Below are positions 34,607 to 46,229 of a DNA stretch of 64,000 nucleotides, in pieces. The notes under the pieces were generated by a model, which worked only from the letters and a program-made list of their open reading frames with translations, did not search any database and was not told the DNA's origin. The DNA lies in the NCBI GenBank assembly GCA_023678885.1, contig CM042996.1:8118602-8182601 (forward strand). The letters are read 5' to 3'. A program made the translations under genes and the position numbers. The first letter of the stretch is position 1. Every line of letters begins with the position of its first letter. This DNA is from Pogostemon cablin. Its lineage: Eukaryota > Streptophyta > Magnoliopsida > Lamiales > Lamiaceae.

Positions 34607-35200
34607 TGTTGTGTTGTAGCCTACAAGCATGTGTGTGTGAGGTTTCATACAATGATAAACACGTGGAAGATAGTGATTGGTTGATGAAGTGTTGATAAGA
34701 TCAGCTGCATGTGAAGTTATAGCCGTAAGATCAGAGCTCATCTCATCCATACGTTGCAGTTGTGCATTGAAAAAGAAATCAAATCAGTTAGTTAGTTAGT
34801 TAGATGGTTGCAAAACTGATCAGCCAGCTGGATGGATTCTTGTGTGATCTCACATACATGCAGTTGGGGAAGTTTTCTGATGCATTGAGTAAAACGTGAT
34901 AGAAGAAGAATCGAGAAGCATCAACACATCAGTATACAAGTTAGGAAAAGCACATTAGGGTTTAGATATATAAGTTCATCATCCTTTCTTCCACAAGTGT
35001 GTATTGTAATCATCTTAGTGAGTGATCTTTCCTTCAAAGTGGATATAGGCTTACGCCGAACCACTATACATTTTTGTGTTGATCTGTTTCATTTCGTTTT
35101 TCGTTTATCAATCAATTCGAGAGTGAAACGTGAGTGATCAATCAACCAAGTGTGTGAGTTCTTGAGAGGTTTAACAAGTTCTTGCTCAAGTTTCATAAGA

Positions 35201-35201
<1 letters not shown>
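34607..35201 (+). repeat. 3' LTR of copia-2
   Basis: It is preceded by a purine-rich tract (CTAAGGTGGAGTA) and is followed by a (TA)n run to 35229. It aligns end to end with the 5' LTR. Confidence 0.9.
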
Positions 35202-35231
<30 letters not shown>

Positions 35232-36101
35232 ATTGTGTAAGATTATGTCACTTAATAAATTTGATGAGATGAATAATAGGTGATAATATTTTAATTAAAA
35301 ATTATACTCTAATATTTAAGTAATAATACTCGATCAAGTAAAATATTCCTATTTTATAAATAATTTATAGTACAAATAAAAACATATAAAATATAATAAC
35401 TAAATATAAATGATTAAAAAATCTCACGATGAAACAAGCTCAAGTGTTGTTATTATTTTATTTTAATTTTAATGTAAAATAAATAATCATTTGTTGAACC
35501 CATTTAAGTACAACCGAGATAAATGAAGACCCTTCCACTTATACATATATTTTTTTGAGTAACATCCATCTAGCTAGTGTAATAAAGTAAGTAAACCTAT
35601 ATGCATTATGTGTTTGTAGAGATTTTTGTGTAACAAAAAAATAGCAAAACCCTTAACAGATGCGAAATAGCAGTGGAAAAGAAATGAAATTTACACCTCC
35701 TTTTCAACTAATTAAGGGAGGCCAAAATACCAGCTCATCCACAGTACTGCATTTATAATATTAGAAAAACAAATTAATAAAAAAAAAGTTGTAAATCGAC
35801 TGACCTAATTAAGTATTTGGAGATAGCCAATTAAAGGTTAGGTGTGTGGTAAATGAGGACGACAAAGCAAGCCAATCACTTTCTACCCCACCAAAATACT
35901 TAGTGACGTATTTAAGTTAGTTCCTTGTGTGACTAATTAATTAATATTACTTTTTTATATTATTTTAAGAAAATACTTGTATGAGATCGAATGCTTTTCG
36001 TGAAACAGATAAAAAGTAATAATATATCAATGGAAAAGTGATATTTAATTGATCAAAAAATATTAATTGTGTAGTGAACTATTCATGAACCATTTATATT
36101 A
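35202..36101. other. AT-rich gene-free stretch
   Basis: It begins with (TA)n to 35229. No genes are seen. From about 35965 there are traces (CTTGTATGAGATCG, AAAAAGTAATAATAT) of an older copy of the GAGACGGTCTCAC MITE family into which the element at 36102 seems to have inserted. Confidence 0.45.
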
Positions 36102-36354
36102 GGGCAAGATTTGTGTGAAACAATTTTATGTTTTCGTAATTAATTATCGCTTTCATTACAATATGTTATCACTTTTTTCATTATACTATAAATTGTTCAT
36201 GAAATTGCATTATCATTTTTCATACTATAAATTTTTCATGAAATTGCATTATCATTTTTCATTAATTGATTATCACTTTTTATTATAAAAATTATCATTT
36301 TTTATCCGTCTTACGTAAAACATTACGTGAAACGGTCTCACATAAGTCTTTGTC
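36102..36354. mobile_element. Mutator-like MITE, GAGACGGTCTCAC family
   Basis: Ends GGGCAAGATTTGTGTGAAAC and, inward from the right, GACAAAGACTTATGTGAGAC form inverted repeats around a body of ATTATCACTTT repeats. Flanks TTTATATTA and TATGTATTA agree in 7 of 9 bases, compatible with an aged 9-bp duplication. Confidence 0.6.
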
Positions 36355-37772
36355 TATGTATTATAAATGAAAAGTAATAATATTTTTAATAAAAAGTAAT
36401 ACTAATTATAAAAGTATAATTCTCCCCGTGAGATGGTATTACCCAATAACGTCACATTATTTTATGCTTAATATGTAAAAGAAACTAATTAAATTAGCCC
36501 CTCATTTTAATTAATGGGATCTGAGTCATGATTCCAAAACACAATGATATGAAAGAATTTGGCCATAGAAATTTCAATATACTTATGGCTCATGCGACAG
36601 ATAGTTTTCATGATACGTTGAAAAAAATGTTGCAATAAAACCAATAACTTATGCATCAAAAATCACCATTTCCAAACCCCAAGTGTCTCACTTTGTGGTG
36701 GATGTGATATATGTTGTGTGTGATGTGATGGTAGAGAAATTAATGATCCCACATTGATGATATCATCGAGTTCGTTCTCATAATTTTTGGATTAAAATAT
36801 TTTAATTAAACTACTTAATTAAGCAAAAAGTATTGGTACCATTTTTGTTTTGATGACTAAGAACACCCAATTTCTACTTGTAACCTCATGAACTGTTTTG
36901 AATTTGTCGAAGTTGATCAGTTTAGATTGGTAGGTTTTATTCGCTATAAAAATTTTTACGTAATATTATGTTGGTAAAAACAGTAATTTCATTGTTAAAT
37001 TGAATTATCAATGAATTAACTATAAAATATGTTGGAAATTTTAGGTTATTTAAGTGGTGGCTGGTAAATTTTTTACCAACAAAAATCAAATTCCGTTAGT
37101 AAATATTTCCTTAAATAATTTGCTAGTAATAATTTTATTGATAAATAAAAAATGAATGTTATTCCATTAATAAAATAATTATATATCCATTAATATTTCA
37201 TTGTTAAAACATAAATTATGTAATTTTTTTTTACAATATGTTGGTAAATCAACGGATTGAATAAGTTAGTAAATTTTGTGGCTAAAAAATAATTTTATTA
37301 TTATTATATTGGGGTAATTATCGTGTTTGTGAATATAAAAATAATTTTGAAATCTGTTTATTTAACAAGTACTGAGTTTGTCAATAGTTTTAGGTCGATT
37401 CGAAAATTTTCGTAAAATACAAAACTAACTTAGCTCGAGTTCAGCTCTAGGAAATAAGTTAACAATTTAAATCATCAATTTCGTTCAAGTTTGAATAGTA
37501 AAAATTCAAAAAGTCATGTTCAAACATATTTGCGAGTACACGACTTGATGTTAGTTTACGATTATGAAATCAGAATTTTGATTTTCAAAACTCGCTTAAA
37601 GTTAAGCTTAAAATTCACCGTTATATACATTTATAAATTTTATAATCTTCAATATTCCCATCACCCCACACATTTCTCTTATAATTTAATATTTTTTCTC
37701 TATTTATCTTTCCTCTTTCATAAATTCTTACATAAATTAATATACTACTTTTTTACATACTAATTTAATATA
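36355..37772. other. gene-free stretch with decayed transposon traces
   Basis: Around 36930-37310 short motifs such as GTTGGTAAA, TTACCAACA and GTTAGTAAAT recur in both orientations, as in subterminal regions of decayed DNA transposons; no termini are identifiable. No supported gene. A 90-codon frame (37491-37763) is AT-driven. Confidence 0.4.
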
Positions 37773-38022
37773 GGCAAAGACTTGTGTGATACCATCTCAC
37801 GTAAGGACTTATGTGAGACGGTCAGAAAGTGATAACTTTTATGAATGAAAGTGATAATAAATTAATGAAAATTGATAATACTATTTCATGAACAATTTAT
37901 AGAATAAATAAAAAGTGATAACATTTTATAGCGGAAGTGATAATATTTTATAGCGAAAGTGATAACTATTTTAAAAACTAAAATATGGTATCACGTGAGA
38001 CGGTCTCACGCAAGACTTACCC
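37773..38022. mobile_element. Mutator-like MITE, GAGACGGTCTCAC family
   Basis: Inverted ends GGCAAAGACTTGTGTGATAC and GGGTAAGTCTTGCGTGAGAC enclose 250 bp with internal GTGAGACGGTC and repeated GTGATAA. Flanks TTTAATATA (37764-37772) and TTTAATGTA (38023-38031) match in 8 of 9 bases. Confidence 0.7.
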
Positions 38023-38193
38023 TTTAATGTATATTTAAAACTTGTTCTATCAAAAACCCCAAAACAAACATACTCGATTCTCTCATTTTAATCTTTACCT
38101 TTACTTTTTGCTTAAAAATTAAGAAATATAGTATTTTAATATATAGTGTGTTGAAATATATAATATTGTTATACATGAATCCCTAAAGATATA

Positions 38194-38408
38194 CTCCCTC
38201 TAAAACATTGTAATGTTTACCTTGCTTTTTTGTGCAGAGATAAAGAAATGTGGTATTTTATAATATAGTGAGTTAAGATATATAATGTTTTAATGTAAAG
38301 TACATAGTTATATTAGTATATTGTATGGGTCCTATAAAAATATATTAATTTTTTTGTGTGAGTTTCATTTACCATAAAGAGAAATGTAAACATTAAAGTA
38401 GGACGCTC
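38194..38408. mobile_element. Stowaway-like MITE
   Basis: CTCCCTCTAAAACATTGTAA on the left mirrors AACATTAAAGTAGGACGCTC on the right, with the body type (AAAGAAAT..TATTTTA..TAGTG) of the local family. Confidence 0.6.
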
Positions 38409-38484
38409 AATTTTAAAATGTGTTAATTGAAAAGAAAAAAAAATCAAACACAAACTTTACTATTATTGCAATTTAATTCTAAAT

Positions 38485-38529
<45 letters not shown>

Positions 38530-39032
38530 TTCAAACTTTGTTGTAAACACACCCAAGGTGTGATATTTTTCTCATAGATGGGAATGTGTGGATTTTTCTT
38601 TTTACAATAATATTTAAAGGTGAAATTCTTTTCTGTATTTTCTCGAACGTGAGGATTATTTTTCAATAAGAATTAAATTCTTGGTTTTGCAATTAACTCT
38701 TTCAAAATGGTTTTCAAAACTCTCAAAAATCCAAAACAAACGTGAGTAAACTTGTTCACGGATTTGAGTAGAATGAACTCCGTCTAAGTTCATTTCGATT
38801 TCGAACTCGACCCATCAGTTATTTTAAATTTAAAGATGAGTCTCAACTAATATTTTGTGGATATTAACCTCATATAATTTTATAATAGTTTAAATTACAT
38901 TCATATGAATGGATAATTGGATCCATAACAATCCAAAACTAATACTCCATTATCTATCCCACAAATTCAAATTCACACCTTTTTTTTATTTCCTCTGTTT
39001 TTAGTTTAAAAAATTCACACTTCTAAAAACTA
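38409..39032. other. gene-free stretch
   Basis: It holds an A-run and (TA)n at about 38486-38524 and otherwise nothing recognisable. Confidence 0.5.
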
Positions 39033-39239
39033 CTCCCTCCCTCCATCTCGTGCAGACACCATCAAAAAATAAATTAAGAAATATTATTATTTTATATAAA
39101 GTAAATAGGTGTATTAGAGAGATGTGATGGGTAGTGGTGGATCATTGGTGAGTCATTTTTACTAAAATGGAAAAATGATTTAATTTGGACGGGACGCCTA
39201 ATATAGTAAAATTGTGCTATTTGGGTGAGACGGAGGGAG
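39033..39239. mobile_element. Stowaway-type MITE
   Basis: Inverted ends CTCCCTCCCTCCATCTCGTG and GAGACGGAGGGAG enclose 207 bp; the TA dinucleotide flank is partly preserved. Confidence 0.75.
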
Positions 39240-39471
39240 TACACCTTAATCAATAATTCCACAATATAGTATTTTAATTTTAAATTTATTACTCCCTCCA
39301 TCCGTCCCAAAGGAGTGCATTTACTTTTTGTACATGAATTAAGAAATATTATTATTTAATGTATAGTGGGTAATTGTATTAGTGGGTGTGTGGGCCTCAT
39401 ATTTTAATTGTATTAGTTGGGTGTGTGGGTCTCATGTTTGTAAAAAGAGAAATGAGATCCTTAGAGATGGA

Positions 39472-40186
39472 TAGGAATGTAATCGAATCGAGTCGAACAG
39501 TACTAGGTTTGAGTATCATTTGTTAAGGAATTATCGAACTCGAGCACGAGCTAGAACTCTTCAAGAAAAAAAATATTGAACTCGGGCTTGAACTCAAACT
39601 ATTTGTTAAGCTCACGAACGTGTTCACGAACACATAAAGTAACTTGTTTATGAACATTTAAATATTTTTGTTCGTAAATATTAAAAGAATGTTTGGTTCA
39701 TAAACATCTAATGTTATTCATAATATTAAATAAACAAACTAACAAAATATAATAATAAACGTTACAAAAATATTTAAATATTTAAATAATGACTTAAGTT
39801 ATTATCATATTTGTGTGATTTAATATAAAATATTTAATTATTGAATATTAATAAATAAATAACACTCCCTCCATCCCGAAATTTTTTGCACACTTTCTTT
39901 GTAAATTACAAAGGAAGTATGCAAAAATTTTTGGGATGGAGGTATATAATACTAAAAAATAATTATAAAATTTACAAAAACGTTTGCGAGCCATTAACGA
40001 GCTCATTAACAAATATGTTCGCTAGCTTTCGAGCTGAACACCTTTAGGATTGAGTTTGGTTTGATAGACAATTCGAACTCAAAATTTAAGTTTGGTTTGT
40101 TAAGATCAACAAACGAGCTCGAAAGAATACTTTATCGAATCGAGACCCGAATAATTCGCGAACAGTTTGGTTCGCTTATATTCCTA
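39472..40186. mobile_element. hAT-like non-autonomous element
   Basis: Inverted ends TAGGAATGTAATCGAA and TAGGAATATAAGCGAA match in 14 of 16 bases. Flanks GAGATGGA (39464-39471) and GAGACGGA (40187-40194) match in 7 of 8, the target size of hAT transposases. The body carries repeated GAGCTCG/CGAACTCGA motifs. No transposase. Confidence 0.7.
39865..39943. mobile_element. 79-bp mini-Stowaway inside the hAT-like element
   Basis: CTCCCTCCATCCCGAAATTT folds onto AAATTTTTGGGATGGAGG, leaving almost no loop: a nearly pure palindrome with Stowaway ends. Confidence 0.75.
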
Positions 40187-40574
40187 GAGACGGAAGTCAA
40201 AATGAAAAAAATGAGACCCTTTGGAGTGGACGTAGGAAGTTTTTTTTTTAACACTAGTTTGAATTCTCTATGTCATTTTGATATAAAATCTTATATGTTA
40301 CACTGTTAGATGGAATAAGAGAAAAGAAAACTATAATCTAATAAAAAAAGTATAAAATCTGTGAGCCATGTATGATTGGCTATTATAAGTATCATTCATA
40401 TAATTATCATCATAACGTCTGTTGTTACATATAAATGGTACAAAATTTCTCATGTCATTTAGAAAACATAATATATTTTACAATGAATTAATTACTTTGA
40501 AATACTAAATTACTTTAAAAAATAATTAAAAAATAAATTTTACTAACATTCATCCAAACAATAAATTGAACATG

Positions 40575-40861
40575 CCCCCAGGGTATAACTCAAGTGGTAG
40601 AGGGGAGGGTGGATAGGCCTTCCAGCTGAGCTTGGTTACTGCAGGGTGGGGTTCGAATTCTGCCTTTGCATAGATTTGGCTTCTTGCAAGCACAAGTTTA
40701 ACAGTGAGCCCTCCCTATAAGCCACTTGAGGCACATCCTACGATTTACCTCCTCCACTAATCTTCAGGGCAGGGGCGGTTCATCATGCGATTTACCTCCT
40801 CCACTATTCTTCAGGGCAGGGGCGGTGGGGACCCCTAATGGTGGGGTACACCATTTTTTTT
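40575..40861 (+). mobile_element. tRNA-derived SINE with a perfect 14-bp target duplication
   Basis: ATAAATTGAACATG occurs at 40561-40574 and again at 40862-40875, exactly bracketing the element. The 5' part has RNA polymerase III promoter boxes: a box A-like TATAACTCAAGTGG at about 40584 and a box B GGTTCGAATTC at 40650-40660. The 3' part contains two tandem 47-bp units (40741-40787, 40788-40834) and ends in a T-run. There is no protein coding; it would be mobilised by LINE proteins. The perfect duplication suggests a fairly recent insertion. Confidence 0.85.
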
Positions 40862-40875
40862 ATAAATTGAACATG

Positions 40876-41623
40876 GAGGCAAGTGCAATCTTTTACTTGG
40901 GTTTGATAATATTTAAAGCACAATTGATCTAGATATATCAGACAGTGCACATTGCAAAGCCTAAAGAGCCGTTTTACTCGCAAGAAAATTTCTAAAATAT
41001 AATAATGCATAAAATCTTATTCCTAGATATGATGAAATCAGAAAAGTTAACATGCGCCACTTGACGTTAATCATTCATTGTAATGGTAACGTTATTTAAT
41101 TATCCCTCCCTTATCAATGATTTATTTGGCAAAAGCTCATGCGTCCCCGAAAATACGGAGAGATAATATTTGTCCCCATGTGAATACAACTCTTCCCCTT
41201 TGTATTCTATTTAAACCTATGTATTGCTAGGAGTTTAAATTGCAAAGAGGCACGAAAATTGCAAAGGCGCAAGTAATGTGCTCCGTGCGCCCGGGTGTAC
41301 AGGAGCCTCACTCAATTTATTTTACTATTTTTCCACATTTAGGGGTATTTTTTTAGTTTTCTAAAGAAAAATCGTATTAATACAAGTATCTACTGTATAT
41401 AAAATGATAATATTTTTTAAATATTTATGAAAAAACAAATAATTACATGATCAGTTGACGACTAGAGTAATTTATCTAGTAAGGTGAATCACCTCATAAC
41501 CCAGTTCACCATGCATCCTAATTTTACAAAATTAATCTTTAGTACATTAGAAGTTATTCTTTAAAGAAATGAAATTACTCATTTGAAAAAAATTACTCAT
41601 TTCAATAAGAATATAGATTATTA
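40876..41623. other. gene-free stretch
   Basis: No genes. GTGCGCCCGGGTGTACAGG near 41286 resembles the GTGCACCCG ends of the MITE at 28754, but no paired end or duplication was found. Confidence 0.4.
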
Positions 41624-41862
41624 CTCCCTCCGGCCACTTGAAAGGTAACCGTTTGTTGTTTGCACGTGGACAATTCTAATGTCTTTATTTGCTTTTTGCA
41701 CGTGGATTATGGAATATTATTATTATAGGTAAAATGGGTAGTTGTATTAGAGGAAAGTCGTGAATCATGTTGTGTGCTTTCTTTACTAAATAGATGAAAT
41801 TAATACCTTTGAAGCGGACGCCAGAAATAGTGAAACGAGTACCTTGTAAGTGGCCGGAAGTA
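41624..41862. mobile_element. Stowaway-type MITE, CCGGCCACTT subfamily
   Basis: Ends CTCCCTCCGGCCACTTGAAA and GTACCTTGTAAGTGGCCGGA. It is almost the same sequence as the copy at 52296-52532 (shared GGTCTTTATTTGCTTTTTGC and GAAGCGGACGCCAGAAATAG). Confidence 0.8.
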
Positions 41863-42430
41863 GTTCAAAATATCATAATTTAAAGACTAATATTATTTAT
41901 TTATTCAGAAAAATAATAAAATTATCAATTTAAAAAATAATTTTTAATTTTAATAAAATTAGAGTGTAAGGGACCAGTTCAACAAATATTTGTATGTTTT
42001 TATAGTATGTAGTTGAGAATACATTGAATTATTGTACCATTATTTTTAAAATTACTCTAGCACATTACACTTTCTTTTTTTTTTTCATTTTATCATTTCA
42101 CTGCACTTTTAACACATTAAAAATAGTAAAATTTTCAAAACAAATAATCTTTTAATATATTATATTTTTTTAAAAAGTACTATTACATTCATTATGTAAC
42201 TTACATTTTTCTTTATTTATCCTTAAAAATGATCATATTATGCTAAAAAAAATAAAATTGATAAAGTAAATATATTTTTTAAACTTTATATTTACGGTAA
42301 AGATAAAAGTGTTAATTAAGACAGAGGAAATAGTATTCTTTTACAAGACAAATTACAATTTTTTTCTTAATGCAAATATTTCCATGTAATCGGTTCATAT
42401 GGAATGTTGTGTATACATGTATAATTTATA
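41863..42430. other. AT-rich gene-free stretch
   Basis: Nothing recognisable is seen. Confidence 0.5.
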
Positions 42431-42714
42431 CTCATCCCATCCAATAATAAATTTCGCACCTTCCATTTTCGTCTGTCCCACATTAAACTTCACCATCAAA
42501 AAATAGAAATATTACATCAATCCCTAGCTCTAAAAGTTCATCTTAACTACAAATTTACCACTCTCACCTAACACACATAACATACTTTATAATTTATTTA
42601 TTATCTAAAAATATTACATTATCCTCCAAAAGTCAATAAAATTGATAAAAAAATAACTTTTCTTAAATTTCGTATTTACAGTAACGGTGAAGTTTATTAT
42701 GGGATGGAGGGAGT
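42431..42714. mobile_element. Stowaway-type MITE
   Basis: CTCATCCCATCCAATAATAA pairs with GTTTATTATGGGATGGAGGG, with an interior shared by the copies at 43090, 54167 and 61250 (ACACATAACATACTTTATAA type). Confidence 0.8.
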
Positions 42715-43089
42715 AGTATTATTTTTCATAAGTATAATTTTTTTATTTTTTAGAATTTAGTGTTAATTTTTAGGGTGGAATTGTAATTTTATTTTATTAT
42801 TAGTTCATGGACCAGTTTATCCTTAACAGTTCATTTGTTATTTTACCCTTTTATGATAATAATAACAATTAATAATGATAATATATGTTTTTTAAATTTT
42901 GGTATGATAATATAAGGTTTAACAGTACATGTTTTTATTTTATTTTTTATTTTTTAGATCTTGTAAATAAATTTATTTAATAAATCAATAAAATAAATAT
43001 TGACTTATATAAATGTAAATATTTAAAATAAATATATAAACACACTTAATAGTGCATGGATTTATTTTCTAATTATTCCTTAATAATTA
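42715..43089. other. AT-rich gene-free stretch
   Basis: Nothing recognisable is seen. Confidence 0.5.
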
Positions 43090-43369
43090 CTCTCTACATC
43101 TCATAAACAAATTCAAACTTTCTATTTTTGTTCGTCCCATAAATAAGTTCACTCCCCTAAATAAGAAAATACACACAAATCAATAACCCACAACACACTT
43201 TAATATCAAAATTGTCACCCCTTTACAACTCACATGACTTACTTTATAATTTATTTATTGCCTAAAAATATCAAACTGCCCCTAAAATTAAAGTAAAATA
43301 CAACTTATTCTTAAACTACATATCTACAGTAACCAGTAATCGTGAACTTATCTTTGAGATGGAGGTAGT
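43090..43369. mobile_element. Stowaway-type MITE
   Basis: CTCTCTACATCTCATAAACA pairs with CTTATCTTTGAGATGGAGGT; the interior is of the same subfamily as the copy at 42431. Confidence 0.7.
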
Positions 43370-43379
43370 ATGAAATTAA

Positions 43380-43618
43380 GTTATAAACGCAACACACACA
43401 TACATTGATAAATAACAATTTTTTTCACATAAATTAAATACAATAATTTAATGTGTAGTGGAGTGAAGATATAATATTTTAATGTATATGGAGTATTTTT
43501 ATTAGTATTGAATGTTGACCTCATGTATAGTGGGTTGAATATAATTATTTTTTATGGATCACATCTATCAAAAAAGAAAATTGATAGTACTTTGTAATGG
43601 GACGGACCATAACAGAAT
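43380..43618. mobile_element. decayed Stowaway-like sequence
   Basis: The interior (TAATGTGTAGTGGAGTGAAG and the right part TACTTTGTAATGGGACGGAC) matches the family; the left end is eroded. Confidence 0.4.
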
Positions 43619-43664
43619 TCGTATCCAAAGGTAGTAACATATATTAATATGTTATATTAATAGA

Positions 43665-45092
43665 CTACCTTTGTTCTGATGCAACATACGCATTTTGTCA
43701 TTTTTGTTAGTCTCAATACAAAGTGTTCATTTTCCTATTCAGTAGACGAGACTCACACAAATCAATTCATATGTCTCCATAAAGCCCACACACTGTTGGA
43801 TTGTATACTAAAAGTCTAGCTTTTTGTATGAACAATGTTATAAAAATTAATTTGAAATGACAATCATATGAGCAAACGTTTTGCATATTATAATTTATTT
43901 ATATGTTATTGCAAAAGTTTACTTACTTTATACTGTAGATGGTGTGCGGCGTCGCAAAGAAGATCAGATTGTCATCTCCTTATAAAGTATAAACAGATGC
44001 TCACAACCGAGATAGATGGGGATAATCTATCAGAATAGTTGGGTATTAGTTTGTCTTGACTATAAAATCACATTAGTATGCTTTGTGTGTATTGAGTAGG
44101 ACCGCTTGGGATCGTTCGATTTATACTGATTATATAAGAGAACTTGATCTCAGTTATTATGGATGTTCATTCTCTTAATCCCTATACAATAACCTCGACA
44201 GGTAAGCCATTATTTATGTCTTTGATTCATCAATGGGTGAGATTTAATTATTAAATCAACAAGCTCGATGAGTGGGAGATGATGCTGCCTTTATGGTGTG
44301 TTGATTGTAGAAGGAATCCGTGTCCTATTAAATAGGTTGATGATGTCCCCTTGAGGAGCTCATAAGGATTATCATGTAAACCCTGCAGGTGGATTTATTT
44401 CAGCATGATAACAAGGTTGAGTGGTACTATTCTCTGATGAGATATTAATTAATGGAGTTGTCAGTAACTTAATTAATTAATGGACATTGTATATCATGGG
44501 GAGACTAACAGACTCATAATAAGAAGGAGCCCATAACGTAATATGAGATTAGAGCGGAAGTGCAGTATTAATACTTTAGTGGACTATATTATTATTATTG
44601 GACTTAAGTATAAGTTTTTGGTTAAACTTGGATACTTAAGTTCAATGGAGGCCCGATTCTAATTTCTCTTCATGGTCCCTGCTGTAGCCAATATATAAGT
44701 CATCTCAATTGTCTAGAAACCCTATTCTCTGCGCCTAAAACACGTGAGATAGAGGGAGAGGAAGCAGATTTAGAGGGTCTTGAAGATTGTCGCCCACAAA
44801 GCGTCAAGACTGGACTTGGGAATACAACACAAGATCAAAAGATTATTTTCTGCAGCTGTTCTGACTTCTCCGCCAAGTCTTTGGTGAAAGGTAAATTATT
44901 CTATTCGTTTTCACTACAATAGAATTACATGGAACCCGAACGAGATCCGAACGCCAACACACACAACACTAATACAACTACCCACTTTATATTAAAATAT
45001 TATATCTTTCACCTCACTATACATTAAAATATTATATCCCTTAATCTATGTGCAAAAGTCAAATAGACACATTGCAGCGGGATGAAGGGAGT
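43665..45092. mobile_element. Stowaway-type MITE interrupted by a solo copia LTR
   Basis: The left part begins CTACCTTTGTTCTGATGCAA; the right part ends GCGGGATGAAGGGAG. Both parts carry family interior motifs (ACTCACACAAATCAA; ACAACTACCCACTTTA). The solo LTR at 43794-44959 lies between, with a perfect target duplication. Confidence 0.7.
43794..44959 (+). repeat. solo LTR of the copia-1 family
   Basis: It begins TGTTGGATTGTATACTAAAA and ends CGCCAACA, with a perfect 5-bp target duplication CACAC (43789-43793 and 44960-44964). It is colinear with the copia-1 LTRs but about 220 bp shorter and clearly more diverged. It was left by recombination between the two LTRs of a former full element. Confidence 0.92.
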
Positions 45093-45162
45093 ATATTATG
45101 ATCATATTTATTTTGTAGTTTGGTTGATACCATTTTAATACAAAAATAGTAAATATATACAA

Positions 45163-45426
45163 TATTCCCTTTGTTCTATGTTAACGTTTACCTTTTCAAT
45201 TTTAATTTATCTCAAGTTGAGGTTTAGATTTTTCTTTTTGTAGAGTGAGACCCACACAAAACAACTAAATATTCTACATGGGTCATGGGGTCCACACACA
45301 ATACTAATACAAATTATCTGTAACACATTAAATATTATATCTCTCAACCCATTTACCATTAAAGTATTATATTTTAATTTACATGCAAAAGGCAAACGTA
45401 AACCTTAATACAATACGGAAAAAGTA
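45163..45426. mobile_element. Stowaway-like MITE
   Basis: ATTCCCTTTGTTCTATGTTA and AAACCTTAATACAATACGGA are eroded inverted ends around a family-type interior. Confidence 0.55.
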
Positions 45427-45449
45427 TGTGTTAAAATATAACACAAATA

Positions 45450-45760
45450 TTCACCCAGCCAAATTGGTCTCATATATGTGTGCACAAATGTGCTCTCACC
45501 ATGTGCACGTCCCAAGTTCAAATCTAGCTAGCGGCGAATTTTCTGAATAAATTTTAGAAGAAGTATAAAGGGTATAATTGCAATTTAAAACTTAAGTCGA
45601 GCCAAGCCAAGGTGGCTCAAGCCGTGCATGCATCGCGTGAACGGAGATGATTCGATTCCCATTTATTATTATAGTTTGTGACGAACTTTCTCCGCCACAA
45701 TTATTCTCCATTAAAAAAACTTTGTAACGCAGATTAGGGTGGTGGGGGATGGGGGCATAT
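45450..45760. mobile_element. possible tRNA-derived SINE remnants
   Basis: Two pairs of Pol III-like boxes lie close together: AGCCAAATTGG (about 45459) with AAGTTCAAATC (about 45513), and AGCCAAGGTGG (about 45605) with GATTCGATTCCC (about 45649). The spacing is plausible for tRNA-like promoters. No target duplication was identified. Confidence 0.35.
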
Positions 45761-46229
45761 TCTCATCACAAGTCCCGTTAGTCCGTTACTGTGAGTATAT
45801 TTTTTTAGTGATCTATGCTTCATTTTTTGGTAAATGGATCTTCATAAAAATAAATAAATAAATAATTATACTTTTAAAAATTTTACAATATTACACAATA
45901 TTTTATTCATTCAAATTAAAGTTAAGTGCATAAAGGTAAAAGATACAACTAAAATTTACCAATGCAGTTTTCAACAATGTTGTAGTGGATACCAACTTCA
46001 TGCAGAGTAATTGAAGTTTCGTACTTGTCGTGATTTAATGTTAGACATCTAAAACATACTAACTCTTTATATTTTAAGAAGTGGCGTAGCAACCCTCTTT
46101 CTATGTAATTTTATTTCACTATATTTGTACTCCTCTATTTTTAGGTACCTCCAGTGCCTTAATAATAATAATTTCTTTGCCGAAGAAAAAAAACTCAACT
46201 AAAACTTACCACTAAATATTAAAATATAG
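45761..46229. other. gene-free stretch
   Basis: No feature is recognised. Confidence 0.5.

Larger units (their letters stand above)
29893..35201 (+). mobile_element. Ty1/copia retrotransposon (copia-2), Tork/Tnt1-like, nearly intact
   Basis: LTRs of about 591 and 595 bp bracket a primer binding site and a gag-pol interrupted by only a few point breaks. The insertion lies between a (TA)n(TG)n run on the left and a (TA)n run on the right; no clear 5-bp target duplication remains, probably because of repeat slippage. Lineage is inferred from motifs such as DADYA...SLTGYVF and YHERTKHIDVR, which resemble the Tnt1/Tork group. Confidence 0.95.
39292..40240. mobile_element. Stowaway-type MITE interrupted by a hAT-like element
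   Basis: It starts ACTCCCTCCATCCGTCCC at the left; the right end is CCCTTTGGAGTGGACGTAGG at about 40218-40237. The hAT-like element at 39472-40186 splits it. Removing the insert leaves a body of normal Stowaway length. Confidence 0.65.
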
